Positions 55,945-64,000 are shown, numbered from the stretch's first letter. The stretch: DNA of 64,000 nucleotides from Candidatus Sulfurimonas baltica (GCF_015265455.1 NZ_CP054492.1:434001-498000); one strand, 5' to 3'. Program-made: numbers and translations. Notes: generated by a model from the letters alone, not told the origin.

Positions 55945-56688
55945 TTATATATTCAACCATTTTTTACTAACAGCCTTTAATGCATCCGGATTTTCAGATG
56001 CAAAGAATTCCAGTTTAGGATTATTGTACTTTACATTAAAATCAAAGTTTTTCTCCAAGTACTCAACTATAGCATCACCAGAGTGAATTAATATCTTATC
56101 TTTTGAGAAGTAGTTTTGCAGCGCATCAGAGATAAGAGGAAAGTGAGTACAGCCTAAAATAATAGCATCTGGACTTGTCGTTTGACTGAAGTAGTGTCTA
56201 AATGTTGCTTCTAAAATTTCTCCACAGTAAATCTCCTCTTCCACAAGAGGTACGAAGAGTCCTGTCGCTTTTGCCTGTAGATTATGAAAGCCCTCTGCTT
56301 TAAGACCTATCTCATAAGCTTTTGAGTTTATAGTAGCTTTTGTTCCAAGAATTAGTATATTAGAAGTTTTATCTTTAAGTGCATTGGCTGTAGCCAGTAT
56401 TCCGGCTTCTACAACCCCTATGACTGGGCAATCAGAGACTTCTCTCATCTCATCCAAAGCATAAGCGCTGACGGTGTTGCAAGCAACTATAATAAGGTCA
56501 AGTTCAAAATTTTTGAAAAATTCTACGGCTTCAATTGCGTAGCGAATGATGGTTATTTTATCTTTTATACCGTAAGGGACACGAGCTGTATCTCCAAAGT
56601 AGACTATCTCTTCAAAAAGATTGTGCTCAAGGAGTGATTTAACAACCGTTAAACCACCAATTCCACTATCAAATACACCTATCTTCAT
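55945..56688 (-). CDS. murI: Glutamate racemase
   Basis: Makes D-glutamate for peptidoglycan. The 247 residues have the family motifs: GVFDSGIGGLTV, DTARVPYG, the catalytic Cys in VACNTVSA and the second in LGCTHFPL. ATG at 56688, 2 bases after the rho stop, so they share a transcript. The 3' third is duplicated as a decayed copy at 53993-54153. Ends KKWLNI. Confidence 0.95.
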   Translation of the reverse strand: MKIGVFDSGIGGLTVVKSLLEHNLFEEIVYFGDTARVPYGIKDKITIIRYAIEAVEFFKNFELDLIIVACNTVSAYALDEMREVSDCPVIGVVEAGILATANALKDKTSNILILGTKATINSKAYEIGLKAEGFHNLQAKATGLFVPLVEEEIYCGEILEATFRHYFSQTTSPDAIILGCTHFPLISDALQNYFSKDKILIHSGDAIVEYLEKNFDFNVKYNNPKLEFFASENPDALKAVSKKWLNI

Positions 56689-56690
56689 TG

Positions 56691-58043
56691 TTATGAGTTT
56701 GTATTCATGCTTTCTAGGAATTCATCATTTGTAGCTTTTTTGCCCATAGTCGTATAAACAAATTTAAGCGCTTCAATTTCATTCTCTTGTTTATGTATCA
56801 TCTGGCGAAGAATAAATACTTTTTGGAGAACTTCAGGGCCGATAAGAAGCTCATCTTTACGTGTTCCAGATTTAAGAATATCAATTGCAGGGAAAATTCT
56901 TCTGTCGGCAATTTTTCTATCAAGAACAACCTCTGAGTTACCTGTACCTTTGAACTCTTCAAAAATAACTTCATCCATTTTGCTACCTGTATCAACAAGG
57001 GCAGTTGCAATGATAGTTAAGCTTCCTCCATTTTCAATGTTGCGGGCAGCTCCAAAAAAACGTTTTGGTCTGTGAAGAGCATTTGCATCAACACCACCGC
57101 TCAGAACTTTTCCGCTTGAAGGTGTAACAGTATTGTATGCACGTGCCAGACGGGTGATGGAGTCAAGTAAAATAACAACGTCTTTACCTAGTTCAACACG
57201 TCTTTTTGCTTTTTCTATTACCATCTCGGCAACTTTTACATGGTTTTTTGCAGGCATATCAAAAGTTGAACTATAAACTTCACCTTTAACACTTCTCTCC
57301 ATATCTGTAACCTCTTCAGGTCTCTCATCAACAAGTAAAACCATTAGGTCAATCTCTGCATGGTTATGAGTTATACCATGAGCAATTTCCTTTAAAAGTT
57401 CAGTTTTACCGCTTCTAGGAGGTGCAACTATAAGGGCACGCTGACCTTTACCAATAGGTGAAAATAAGTCAAGCATACGACCTGTTAGACCTTTTTCTCT
57501 GTACTCTAGTTTTATTTGGTCTAGCGCGTAAAGTGGTGTAAGGTTCTCAAATAGGGGTCTTTTCTTACTCTCTTCAGGGGGAAGTGAGTTTACAGCTTCT
57601 ATTTTAATAAGAGCATAATATCTCTCTTGGTCTTTTGGCGGTCTAACCTGACCTGTTACAACATCCCCGTTTCTAAGTGCAAATCTTTTAATCTGTGTAT
57701 TGGAAACATAAGCATCATTTATACTCTCGTTAAAGCTTTTGTCTATAGAGCGGATAAATCCGTATCCATCTTGCATAATCTCAAGAATTCCACTAAAAAG
57801 GATAAAACCGCCTTGTTCGGTTTGCGCTTTTAGAATTTCAAAGATAATGTCTTGACGCTTAAGTTCGTTGGGGTTTTCAACATTTAACTCTATTGCTAAA
57901 GCCGTTAACTCATCAATACTCTTTATACGAAGTTCTTCAACACTTGCACCTTTTACGGGTTTGTGAGTTCTTTGCTTTGAATTGTTCTTAGGGCTAGATT
58001 TAGGGCTAGGTTTACGCGGTTGTTCTGAATTGTTTTCACTCAT
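56691..58043 (-). CDS. rho: Transcription termination factor Rho
   Basis: Hexameric RNA helicase that ends transcription. In 450 residues: a basic, disordered start ([18 protein letters not shown]), Rho N domain, cold-shock-like RNA-binding fold ([15 protein letters not shown]), Walker [14 protein letters not shown], Walker [18 protein letters not shown]-loop and R-loop regions, and the family end. It is read from its own promoter, followed by murI. Confidence 0.97.
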   Translation of the reverse strand: MSENNSEQPRKPSPKSSPKNNSKQRTHKPVKGASVEELRIKSIDELTALAIELNVENPNELKRQDIIFEILKAQTEQGGFILFSGILEIMQDGYGFIRSIDKSFNESINDAYVSNTQIKRFALRNGDVVTGQVRPPKDQERYYALIKIEAVNSLPPEESKKRPLFENLTPLYALDQIKLEYREKGLTGRMLDLFSPIGKGQRALIVAPPRSGKTELLKEIAHGITHNHAEIDLMVLLVDERPEEVTDMERSVKGEVYSSTFDMPAKNHVKVAEMVIEKAKRRVELGKDVVILLDSITRLARAYNTVTPSSGKVLSGGVDANALHRPKRFFGAARNIENGGSLTIIATALVDTGSKMDEVIFEEFKGTGNSEVVLDRKIADRRIFPAIDILKSGTRKDELLIGPEVLQKVFILRQMIHKQENEIEALKFVYTTMGKKATNDEFLESMNTNS

Positions 58044-58124
58044 ATGGTGGCTGCCTTGGTTTTTAGGATTTTTGCAGGGGGAAAGTTGTTAAGATATGCT
58101 CGTTACATCTTTTTTGATTGTGCA

Positions 58125-58154
58125 ATTTTACACTAATAAAACTTCTAAAGTCAA
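58125..58154 (-). promoter_or_regulatory. Sigma-70 promoter of rho
   Basis: On the minus strand TTGACT (58154-58149) and TAAAAT (58130-58125) are 18 bases apart, the best -35/-10 pair I see in the window. The leader to the rho ATG is about 75 bases; no clear attenuator hairpin is visible in it. Confidence 0.6.
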
Positions 58155-58158
58155 GTTT

Positions 58159-59313
58159 TTACATTTTAAGGTTTGAAATTGCATCAACAACACCTGAAAT
58201 ATTCACTCTTGCTTCATTAAGTGTTTTTTGTGTTCTCTCTGCCAGTTTTCTCACTTCATCAGCAACTACCGCAAATCCTCTGCCATGTTCTCCCGCCCTT
58301 GCTGCCTCAATTGCCGCGTTTAGAGCAAGGAGGTTAGTTTGGTCAGCTATGTCTGATATAGTATCTAAAACATTGAAAATATCCCTGCTTTGGTGTTGTA
58401 GAGATTGTAAATGCTCATCAAATTGAAAACTGTTTTGTTTATCTAGCTCACTGTTGGTTTCACTCTCTTGAATCTGAGAAAAAAGAGTATTTTTCTCTTG
58501 GGCTAGTTTTTCAATCTTTTCATTAAGTTCTACGAGCAGATTTGCATGAGAGTTTTTTAATTCCGTCGCTTGATTGTGTAATACCTTGTTTTTCTCTGTG
58601 AGCTCTATGTTTTGTTTTTCTACATGTAGAGCTTTTTTATTTATTTCTACATGTAGCTTTTCATTTTCTGCTTCAATATTGTTGATTCTGTTTAAAAGAT
58701 TTGTTTTTTCATCTTCTAAATCTTTTATAATAATTAGTTGTGGAAGATCTTTTCTCTTTATATAAATATTTTTAGAAACTAAGTGTCCTATAATAAAACC
58801 AACTATTAAAGATAATATAGATGCTATCACTGTTGAAGTGTGAGAGGTGGTTTCAACTATTTTATCTTTATAAACCAACTTCTCCTTATAAACAATTTTG
58901 TCTTGATATATAATTTTGTCTTGATAAACAATTTTATCTTGAGTCTCTTGTTTTATTGATTCAATAAGAACCAAGCCATTGCTACTCATTTTTTTATAAA
59001 GCTCTTTTACTTTTTCAATCTCTTTGAAGCTTATTTTATTGTTATTCTCTTTTAAATTTGAAATTGCTTGTATTGTGTTTTTTTCCAACTCTTTGAGGCT
59101 TGAAACTTTAGTTGTGTTTGTGGACAGAGCAGAAGTAATTTTTTCATGTGTAGAGAGGATTAAAAAATATATGGATACTTTTTCTTCAGCACTTAATTTT
59201 AGAGATATTTTGTCTATCTCATGATTGAGTTGTTCATAGTTTTCTTGCACAGTAGATATAGATGAAGCAAAAATGCTAAGGTTAAAAATAAGAATTAAAA
59301 GTAGTTTTTTCAT
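58159..59313 (-). CDS. Atypical MCP-like protein with tandem DKIVYQ repeats
   Basis: I start at ATG 59313 ([18 protein letters not shown], a signal peptide or first helix); the frame is open 11 codons upstream. The 384 residues then hold a helical periplasmic part, five 6-residue repeats of the type DKIVYQ / EKLVYK (coded by about 58856-58950), a membrane helix ([19 protein letters not shown]), a long coiled coil, and at the very end only the MCP hairpin tip [16 protein letters not shown]...[17 protein letters not shown] and methylation helices are missing. It may join receptor arrays without adaptation, or scaffold them. Confidence 0.78.
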   Translation of the reverse strand: MKKLLLILIFNLSIFASSISTVQENYEQLNHEIDKISLKLSAEEKVSIYFLILSTHEKITSALSTNTTKVSSLKELEKNTIQAISNLKENNNKISFKEIEKVKELYKKMSSNGLVLIESIKQETQDKIVYQDKIIYQDKIVYKEKLVYKDKIVETTSHTSTVIASILSLIVGFIIGHLVSKNIYIKRKDLPQLIIIKDLEDEKTNLLNRINNIEAENEKLHVEINKKALHVEKQNIELTEKNKVLHNQATELKNSHANLLVELNEKIEKLAQEKNTLFSQIQESETNSELDKQNSFQFDEHLQSLQHQSRDIFNVLDTISDIADQTNLLALNAAIEAARAGEHGRGFAVVADEVRKLAERTQKTLNEARVNISGVVDAISNLKM

Positions 59314-59413
59314 AACAATTACAAAGCATTTTTTATACCAAATCATAGATATGAAATTTCTATTGGTAGGTTAGTTATATGCATGAAAACTTTAGAAAAT
59401 TAAAAATCATCCG

Positions 59414-59479
59414 ATGTTATGTGTAGAAAAATATAATGTTATAAAACTAAATATGTTATATTGTTACAAATTATGTTAT
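59414..59479 (+). promoter_or_regulatory. Four ATGTTAT repeats upstream of the 71-residue ORF
   Basis: ATGTTAT starts at 59414, 59436, 59453 and 59473, that is, spaced 22, 17 and 20 bases. Together with TATAAT at 59492-59497 they form a plausible control region for the ORF at 59509. The base composition is very AT-rich, which raises the chance background. The remainder of 59314-59413 shows nothing notable. Confidence 0.35.
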
Positions 59480-59508
59480 TATTTCATAGATTATAATAAA
59501 GGGTATGT

Positions 59509-59724
59509 ATGTTTGATGATTTATTAAGAGATTTAAATAGCTGCAATCTTATATACTTTAGAAAAAGTGATGTTATTGATCAAGTTCTTTATCTATATTC
59601 AGGGATAGGTTCTGACACTTTGAAGATAAGAGATTTAGTTGCTATAAGCAATGTCCTAAACTCAGAACAGTATGATATGTTGTACCACGGTGATTTAATC
59701 AAAATTACACAAAATATAGCTTAA
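59509..59724 (+). CDS. Small hypothetical protein
   Basis: 71 residues, acidic, without membrane span or family match. Predicted helical (DDLLRDLNSCNLIYFRKSDVIDQVLYLY). AAAGGG lies 5-6 bases ahead of ATG 59509, and a bidirectional terminator follows the stop, both in favour of a real gene. The TATAAT box is so close to the start that the leader would be only a few bases, unless another promoter is used. Confidence 0.6.
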   Translation: MFDDLLRDLNSCNLIYFRKSDVIDQVLYLYSGIGSDTLKIRDLVAISNVLNSEQYDMLYHGDLIKITQNIA

Positions 59725-59745
59725 CTTTTTATTTAAGCTATATTT
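59712..59745. terminator. Bidirectional terminator between convergent genes
   Basis: AAATATAGCTTAA and TTAAGCTATATTT form a perfect 13-bp stem with an 8-base loop (CTTTTTAT), with T-rich sequence on both sides. It sits between the ends of the genes at 59509-59724 and 59748-60299. Confidence 0.75.
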
Positions 59746-59747
59746 AT

Positions 59748-60299
59748 TTACGCATATAAAATTTTATTAAACTTATCAAATTCCTCAAGTGTTTTTTCCA
59801 AAAGCTTTTTAGCATCTTCAAATATTTTATCCAGAGTATCAATAGTGTTGAGTTTTTCAGGAGTCTCTAGTTTTTTCATAGAGTTATCAAACATGTTTAC
59901 TATATTTGTTTTAATATTATTTTTAGAATTATCGTCTCTATCTTTGCTTGGCTCAAAAATTCCAGCAATAGTACGTGCTAGTTTTGAAACAGGAGACTTT
60001 GGTGCAACATCTTCGAGCTCTTTTAAAAAGTTGTCTATAAAAGGCTGAGCAATTTTCATAAAAGCATCTATCTCTTTTTGATCTTGTTTATCTATGCCGT
60101 TAGAGTCAATAGAAAATTGAAACGACTGCATAGAAGAGAATGTCATAGATGTTTTTGAACTGTTGGCATTTTGCTCTTTGCTCATTGAAAGTGACTGTGC
60201 ATTGGAAAAATCCATCTCAATAACGTCACCACTTGAAGTTTTCATTGCAATACTTAAATCGTGTGACCTATAAGAGTCAAATGCGTAAGATGTGTTCAT
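59748..60299 (-). CDS. Hypothetical protein
   Basis: No family recognised. The 183 residues have a Ser/Met-rich N half (QSLSMSKEQNANSSKTSMTFSSMQSFQFSID) and a helical, Lys-rich C half. No signal peptide or membrane helix. ATG 60299 has GGAGAGGTATT ahead. The pattern is like that of small cytoplasmic or flagellar-associated proteins of the phylum, but I cannot place it. A good ribosome site and terminator support expression. Confidence 0.65.
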   Translation of the reverse strand: MNTSYAFDSYRSHDLSIAMKTSSGDVIEMDFSNAQSLSMSKEQNANSSKTSMTFSSMQSFQFSIDSNGIDKQDQKEIDAFMKIAQPFIDNFLKELEDVAPKSPVSKLARTIAGIFEPSKDRDDNSKNNIKTNIVNMFDNSMKKLETPEKLNTIDTLDKIFEDAKKLLEKTLEEFDKFNKILYA

Positions 60300-60374
60300 A
60301 ATACCTCTCCAAAATTATTATATCTTTACAGTATATCGGTTAGAAAAGTAAATACATTATGATAAAATTAGATT

Positions 60375-61160
60375 ATGAAAAATAAGTATAGAATTTTAGT
60401 AACAAATGATGATGGTTATGAGGCAAAAGGTCTTCTTAGTTTAGTAGAGGCTTTAAGAGAGTTGGATGATGTAAGAGTTACTGTTGTAGCTCCAGCAAAT
60501 GAGAAGTCTGCATGTGGTCACTCACTTACTTTGGTCCGTCCACTCCGCTTTGTGGGTGTTGGCGATGATTTTTACAAACTTGATGATGGAACCCCAAGTG
60601 ATTGTGTTTATCTCTCTTTGAGCACAATATTTGTAGACTCTAAGCCGGATTTGCTAATCAGCGGTATAAACCGCGGTTCAAATATGGGTGAAGATATTAC
60701 ATACTCAGGAACTGCCGCTGGAGCTATGGAGGGGGTACTTCATGATGTCCCATCTATTGCGATTTCTCAAGTAATGGATTTTTCAGATCCTGAGGGGGAT
60801 TTTACATTAGCAAAAGAGACAATAAAAAAACTTGTTTTAAAAATCAAAAATGGCACTTTCCCACTTCCTGATAGAGAATTTTTAAATGTGAACATTCCTC
60901 CAGACGTAAAAGAGGCAAAAATGCTAGTAACTTATGCCGGCTACAGGTTTTATGCAAATGATTCACATGTACATAGAAATCCAAGAGGAGAAGAGCACTA
61001 TTGGTTGGGCTTGCACCCTTTAAATTTTTCTCCAAGAGTCGGCAATATCGGGGTGAGTGATTATGAGGCGATAAGAGACGGAAATATCTCTATAACTCCA
61101 ATTCAGCTTGATATGAGTGCATATAAAAGTATGAGCAGACTTCAAGATTGGATTGATTAA
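60375..61160 (+). CDS. surE: 5'/3'-nucleotidase SurE
   Basis: Metal-dependent nucleotidase that removes phosphate from nucleoside monophosphates, linked to stationary-phase survival. The 261 residues show VTNDDGYEAKGL (metal Asp pair), APANEKSACGHSLT, GTPSDCVYLSL, SGINRGSNMGEDITYSGTA and the usual C-terminal arm. GATAAAAT at about 60360 may be the -10, close to the ATG. tcdA follows 6 bases later. Confidence 0.95.
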   Translation: MKNKYRILVTNDDGYEAKGLLSLVEALRELDDVRVTVVAPANEKSACGHSLTLVRPLRFVGVGDDFYKLDDGTPSDCVYLSLSTIFVDSKPDLLISGINRGSNMGEDITYSGTAAGAMEGVLHDVPSIAISQVMDFSDPEGDFTLAKETIKKLVLKIKNGTFPLPDREFLNVNIPPDVKEAKMLVTYAGYRFYANDSHVHRNPRGEEHYWLGLHPLNFSPRVGNIGVSDYEAIRDGNISITPIQLDMSAYKSMSRLQDWID

Positions 61161-61166
61161 CAGAGT

Positions 61167-61808
61167 ATGAAGCATGAGCGTATAAAACAACTTCTTAAAG
61201 ACGATTTCACAAAACTGCAAAACGCTAGAGTACTTCTTTTAGGCGTTGGCGGAGTTGGCGGTCACTGCCTTGATTGCCTTATCCGTAGTGGAGTTCGTGA
61301 TATTACAATCGTGGACTATGACATATATGATGAGTCAAATCAAAATCGTCAATTGTGGTCAGAGTTACATGTAGGGGAATTAAAGACAGAGGCTCTTCAA
61401 AAGCACTATCCAGATATAAAAATAATTAATGTACATGTAGAGGAGCAATGGGTTAGAGATTTTGACTTTTCACAATATGATGTTGTTTTGGATGCTATAG
61501 ATAATACTCGTGCCAAACTTGCTCTAGCACAGGCGTGTTACAGAAAACTAATCTCATCATTTGGCTCTGCAAAACGCTTAGACCCCACAAAAGTACAAGT
61601 GGCAGATATCTGGAAAAGTGCCGGAGACCCGCTTGGTAAAAAGATAAGACGAGAGTTAACTAGAAGAAAATTCAAAAGTAAGTATAAAGTGATATTTAGC
61701 TCAGAAGAGGCTGTTGTTACAGAAAATAAAGGAAGTTTTGTAGGAGTAACTGCAACTTTTGGGCTTACTATGTGTGCAGAAGCGATTAAAAAGATAAGAG
61801 GTTTATAA
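61167..61808 (+). CDS. tcdA: tRNA threonylcarbamoyladenosine dehydratase-like ThiF/E1 protein
   Basis: E1-type enzyme that cyclises t6A37 of tRNA in an ATP-dependent way. In 213 residues: GVGGVGGHCLDCLIRSGV (nucleotide loop), DYDIYDESNQNRQ (Asp and the Arg/Asn pair), and VVLDAIDNTRAKLAL. SSFGSAKRLDP and the C-terminal membrane-type helix VTATFGLTMCA match TcdA better than ThiF or MoeB; no Cys-x-x-Cys zinc pairs are seen. It is shorter than E. coli TcdA. ATG 61167. Confidence 0.85.
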   Translation: MKHERIKQLLKDDFTKLQNARVLLLGVGGVGGHCLDCLIRSGVRDITIVDYDIYDESNQNRQLWSELHVGELKTEALQKHYPDIKIINVHVEEQWVRDFDFSQYDVVLDAIDNTRAKLALAQACYRKLISSFGSAKRLDPTKVQVADIWKSAGDPLGKKIRRELTRRKFKSKYKVIFSSEEAVVTENKGSFVGVTATFGLTMCAEAIKKIRGL

Positions 61809-61828
61809 GATGTTAAGGGTAAAAACAG

Positions 61829-62209
61829 TTGTTTGATTTTGTAAGCAGTGATTGGTTCACAATAACTTTAGAGGTAGTTTTTCTTATTTTTATAGCGTAT
61901 GATTTAAAGAAGTATTTTGAGACTAAGAAGAGAGAGTATATAGTAAATATTGTATTGACTTTTGCTTTTTTTGTTTGGGCGATAGTCCCTTTTTACAATA
62001 GTTATATGACGTGGGAAGATAAAGATAAAACAGAGCTGATATCTACATGTAAGAAAGAGAATAATGAAACATTGTGCAACTGTTTGGATGATAAAATTTT
62101 TAAAGAGTATACGTATGATGAGTTTAAAAATATAGATAAAAACGGCACAGAATTTAAAGCATTTGTAAAAGAGGCAAAAGAGGAGTGTTTAGATGATTCA
62201 TGGTTCTAA
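61829..62209 (+). CDS. Hypothetical membrane protein with Cys-rich tail
   Basis: 126 residues with two membrane helices (about 10-28 and 38-60). The C-terminal 65 residues hold four Cys (STCKKENNETLCNCLDDKI, EECLDD) and are probably periplasmic. TTG start at 61829 with AAGGGTAAAA ahead. It overlaps the next ORF by 17 bases. No family recognised; the Cys pattern suggests disulphides or metal binding. Confidence 0.65.
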   Translation: MFDFVSSDWFTITLEVVFLIFIAYDLKKYFETKKREYIVNIVLTFAFFVWAIVPFYNSYMTWEDKDKTELISTCKKENNETLCNCLDDKIFKEYTYDEFKNIDKNGTEFKAFVKEAKEECLDDSWF

Positions 62210-62468
62210 AGAAATAAACAATTTTGATGAAAAGCTTACATGCGAGGGCATTATTGGCGATGGTTGTGGCGGTGGCAGACTTTTCACAATAAACGAAAAT
62301 AAGCTCAAAGCTTACGATCCACAAAGTAAAACTACTATAATACTATTAGAAAATATTTATAAGCCAATCTCAATAAGTAAGAGAGGGTGCACTATTTTTA
62401 TTACATGTAAAGATGAAAACATTGAGTTTGACCTTTCAAGCATGAGTAAACTAAACCATAACCTATAA
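62193..62468 (+). CDS. Small hypothetical protein
   Basis: 91 residues, beta-rich, with Cys in KLTCEGIIGDGCGGGR, RGCTIF and ITCKDE. Not recognised. ATG 62193 lies inside the preceding gene with GAGGAGTG ahead, a strong site, so coupled translation is likely. The Gly-Cys-Gly-Gly loop stands out. A beta-propeller-like or beta-roll fold is possible but not shown. Confidence 0.6.
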   Translation: MIHGSKEINNFDEKLTCEGIIGDGCGGGRLFTINENKLKAYDPQSKTTIILLENIYKPISISKRGCTIFITCKDENIEFDLSSMSKLNHNL

Positions 62469-62539
62469 AGTCTATTTAACTATATTATTGATATACTTCA
62501 CCATAAATCTAACATAACAAACCATAAGGAAATAGATAA

Positions 62540-63829
62540 ATGATAAAAAAGTTACTACTGATTGTTACGGTTGCTTTAACATCTTTCGCATATGAAATAG
62601 TTGTAAATGAGACAATAAAACTTGAAAAAAAATCTACTCTAACAAGAGATGATTCAAGTAATATAATAACTGATAGTACGACGGGTATGATGTGGAAAGA
62701 TGACTATAAAGTACAAAAAACGTGGAGTGAGGCAAAATCCTATTGTGAAGATTTAGTGATGAGTGGATATGAAGACTGGAGACTGCCAGCTATTAATGAA
62801 CTTGAGAGTATTGCTGATTACACTATGCATAAACCGGCAATAAAAACTGGTTTTGACAATGTCACTTCTCACATTTACTGGTCATCATCTACTGACGTCT
62901 CAAACAACAATGATGCATGGTACCTCCTTTTTGAAAATGGTCGTTCATATACCCTTGATAAGTCAAATAGTTATAATGTTAAGTGTGTTAGAACACAGCA
63001 GAAGAAGCCATCAGAAATAAAGAGAAAAGGTGATATTGTTACTGATAGTGATACAGGGATAATGTGGCAAGATAACAGCGAAACTGCAAGTTTACAAAAA
63101 GATTACAACGGTGCTAAAAAGTATTGTGAAAATCTGGCGTTAGATGGGAAAGACGATTGGTATTTACCGACAGTAGAACAACTTCTGACAATAACAGATA
63201 AAGAAAAGATTAATCCATCTGTAAGAAAAGGGTTTAATAGCACCGCTTCTGAAGGCTATTGGTCATCATCTATACATGCCTCACATCAAGAGAGAGTCTG
63301 GTATGTACACTTTGGTTACGGTTTTTCCAGTGACTACGGCAGTAAAGAGGATAATCGTCATGTGAGATGTGCAAGAGCAGGAAATCACAATGGCTTAAGT
63401 TTTAATAGTTTGGTTTCAAAATTGGTTGAAGAGGAGATGCAAACTATTCCAAAGCCATCAACTAGAAAACATCTTGAAGATAGAGTCTTGAGAAAAGCTA
63501 TCGAGATAACCTGGGGTAAACCAATACTCACAAATTTTGAATATAACGGAAGAAAAGGTTATTTTACTGCAAGTTTGTCTTTTGAAGGAAAGTTAGATTT
63601 TGAGCAAGAAATTTCTATAGATGTAAGTAAAAAAGAGCACATAAGCTTTAAGAGAAACTTCAAAACATTAAAACCAGAGGCAGTTTTTGAGTATGATGGC
63701 AGCAGCGTAACACTTAAAGATGTGAGAGTTTTATATGAAGCAAAGTCTTACTCAATGAAGTTTGTAAACAAAAAAATAGAAAATATTAAAGAGGCTGTAA
63801 GCATCAGTAATGATATTAAGTTTGATTAA
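62540..63829 (+). CDS. Exported protein with two DUF1566 (Lcl C-terminal-like) domains
   Basis: 429 residues. A signal peptide (KKLLLIVTVALTSFAYE) is followed by two tandem DUF1566 units: about 45-150 (DSTTGMMWKDD...WRLPAINELESI...YWSSST) and about 155-275 (DSDTGIMWQDN...WYLPTVEQLLTI...YWSSSI). The last 150 residues (KPSTRKHLEDRVLRKAIEITWG onward) are an unassigned alpha/beta domain. DUF1566 occurs in secreted and surface proteins with C-type-lectin-like folds; function unknown. Ribosome site AAGGAAATAG. Confidence 0.85.
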   Translation: MIKKLLLIVTVALTSFAYEIVVNETIKLEKKSTLTRDDSSNIITDSTTGMMWKDDYKVQKTWSEAKSYCEDLVMSGYEDWRLPAINELESIADYTMHKPAIKTGFDNVTSHIYWSSSTDVSNNNDAWYLLFENGRSYTLDKSNSYNVKCVRTQQKKPSEIKRKGDIVTDSDTGIMWQDNSETASLQKDYNGAKKYCENLALDGKDDWYLPTVEQLLTITDKEKINPSVRKGFNSTASEGYWSSSIHASHQERVWYVHFGYGFSSDYGSKEDNRHVRCARAGNHNGLSFNSLVSKLVEEEMQTIPKPSTRKHLEDRVLRKAIEITWGKPILTNFEYNGRKGYFTASLSFEGKLDFEQEISIDVSKKEHISFKRNFKTLKPEAVFEYDGSSVTLKDVRVLYEAKSYSMKFVNKKIENIKEAVSISNDIKFD

Positions 63830-63861
63830 TTATAAAAAATAAACACTAAAAGAGAATAGTT

Positions 63862-64000
63862 ATGGAAAAAGTTGAACCTATGACTCTGTTTGGATATGAA
63901 AAACTCCAAGCAGAAGTAAAAAATTTAAAAGAGGTAAAAAGACCTCAAGTTGTCAGAGATATAGAAGAAGCATTAGAACATGGTGATTTAAAAGAAAATG
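63862..64000 (+). CDS. greA: Transcription elongation factor GreA (3' end cut by window edge)
   Basis: 46 N-terminal residues are visible: [18 protein letters not shown], ending in the acidic tip HGDLKEN. The start pattern EPMTxxGYEKL is canonical for GreA. ATG at 63862 after AAAGAGAATAGTT. Together with the GreB-like gene at 25 kb this gives two cleavage factors. The C-terminal domain is outside the window. Confidence 0.93.
   Translation, partial: MEKVEPMTLFGYEKLQAEVKNLKEVKRPQVVRDIEEALEHGDLKEN

Noticed and set aside
58574-59224. Plus-strand frames over the MCP-like gene
   Set aside because: Mirror images of a coiled-coil gene rich in Lys and Glu codons; no start signals.
1-64000. tRNA or rRNA genes, CRISPR arrays, insertion sequences, prophage, toxin-antitoxin or restriction genes
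   Set aside because: I looked on both strands and saw no convincing case. Small tRNA genes could be missed by eye; a tRNAscan-type search would settle it.

Overview
The window is AT-rich, almost gene-saturated bacterial chromosome. Its protein families point to a free-living Campylobacterota (former Epsilonproteobacteria), most probably Sulfurimonas or a close relative. Signs are the nested peptidase/bactofilin pair, a short Mfd and RNase R, abundant TTG/GTG starts, TATAAT boxes with poor -35 boxes, and many HDOD, EAL/GGDEF, MCP and CheX proteins. The genus is inferred by recognition only. I see no tRNA, rRNA, CRISPR array, intact insertion sequence or prophage, and no gene-free stretch over 300 bases.

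Layout. 1-9.6 kb: mraY (partial) diverges from gpmI and a fatty-acid cluster (fabG, acpP, fabF, accA); then on the minus strand a DnaQ-like exonuclease, trpF, rpe, a STAS/CheX signalling protein and an HDOD protein. 9.7-16.2 kb: rpmB, a K+ channel and argJ face a minus-strand group of gamma-carbonic-anhydrase-like protein, ppk and lnt. 16.2-25.6 kb: yajC-secD-secF, an MCP, holA, rnr, a second HDOD protein, an unknown gene and a GreB-like factor. 25.6-43.9 kb: purL, a small membrane protein, leuS-lptE-diguanylate cyclase-folC, an M23 peptidase with nested bactofilin, mfd, a phosphoesterase, a secreted unknown, EAL-HDOD, prs and lepA. 43.9-51.1 kb: a duplicated lepA tail with a 46-codon ORF, comF, a two-component pair, dnaX, a CheX protein with an apparent 5' frameshift, a Crp/Fnr regulator and a DUF2892 protein. 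51.1-58.1 kb: CheY plus a membrane CheA-like/CheX kinase, a decayed copy of the murI 3' end, a three-piece EAL-CBS-GGDEF pseudogene, intact murI and rho. 58.1-64 kb: an unusual MCP, small unknowns, surE, tcdA, a DUF1566 protein and the start of greA.

Housekeeping genes (envelope, lipid, secretion, replication, translation) alternate with signalling genes. The signalling part is rich in output modules: three CheX-domain proteins that keep the E-x-x-N phosphatase motif, two HDOD proteins, one EAL-HDOD, one diguanylate cyclase and two MCPs.

The least ordinary parts are: (i) the murI-fragment / broken c-di-GMP gene / kinase-without-start region at 53.9-56.1 kb; (ii) the exact 48-bp repeat of the lepA 3' end fused to a new 46-codon ORF; (iii) the G-run frameshift before the 49.2-kb CheX gene; (iv) a near-identical 37-bp promoter element in front of yajC and of a small membrane protein; and (v) an over-represented palindrome, TACATGTA, that often falls in linkers. 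I did not find a clearly new multi-gene system.
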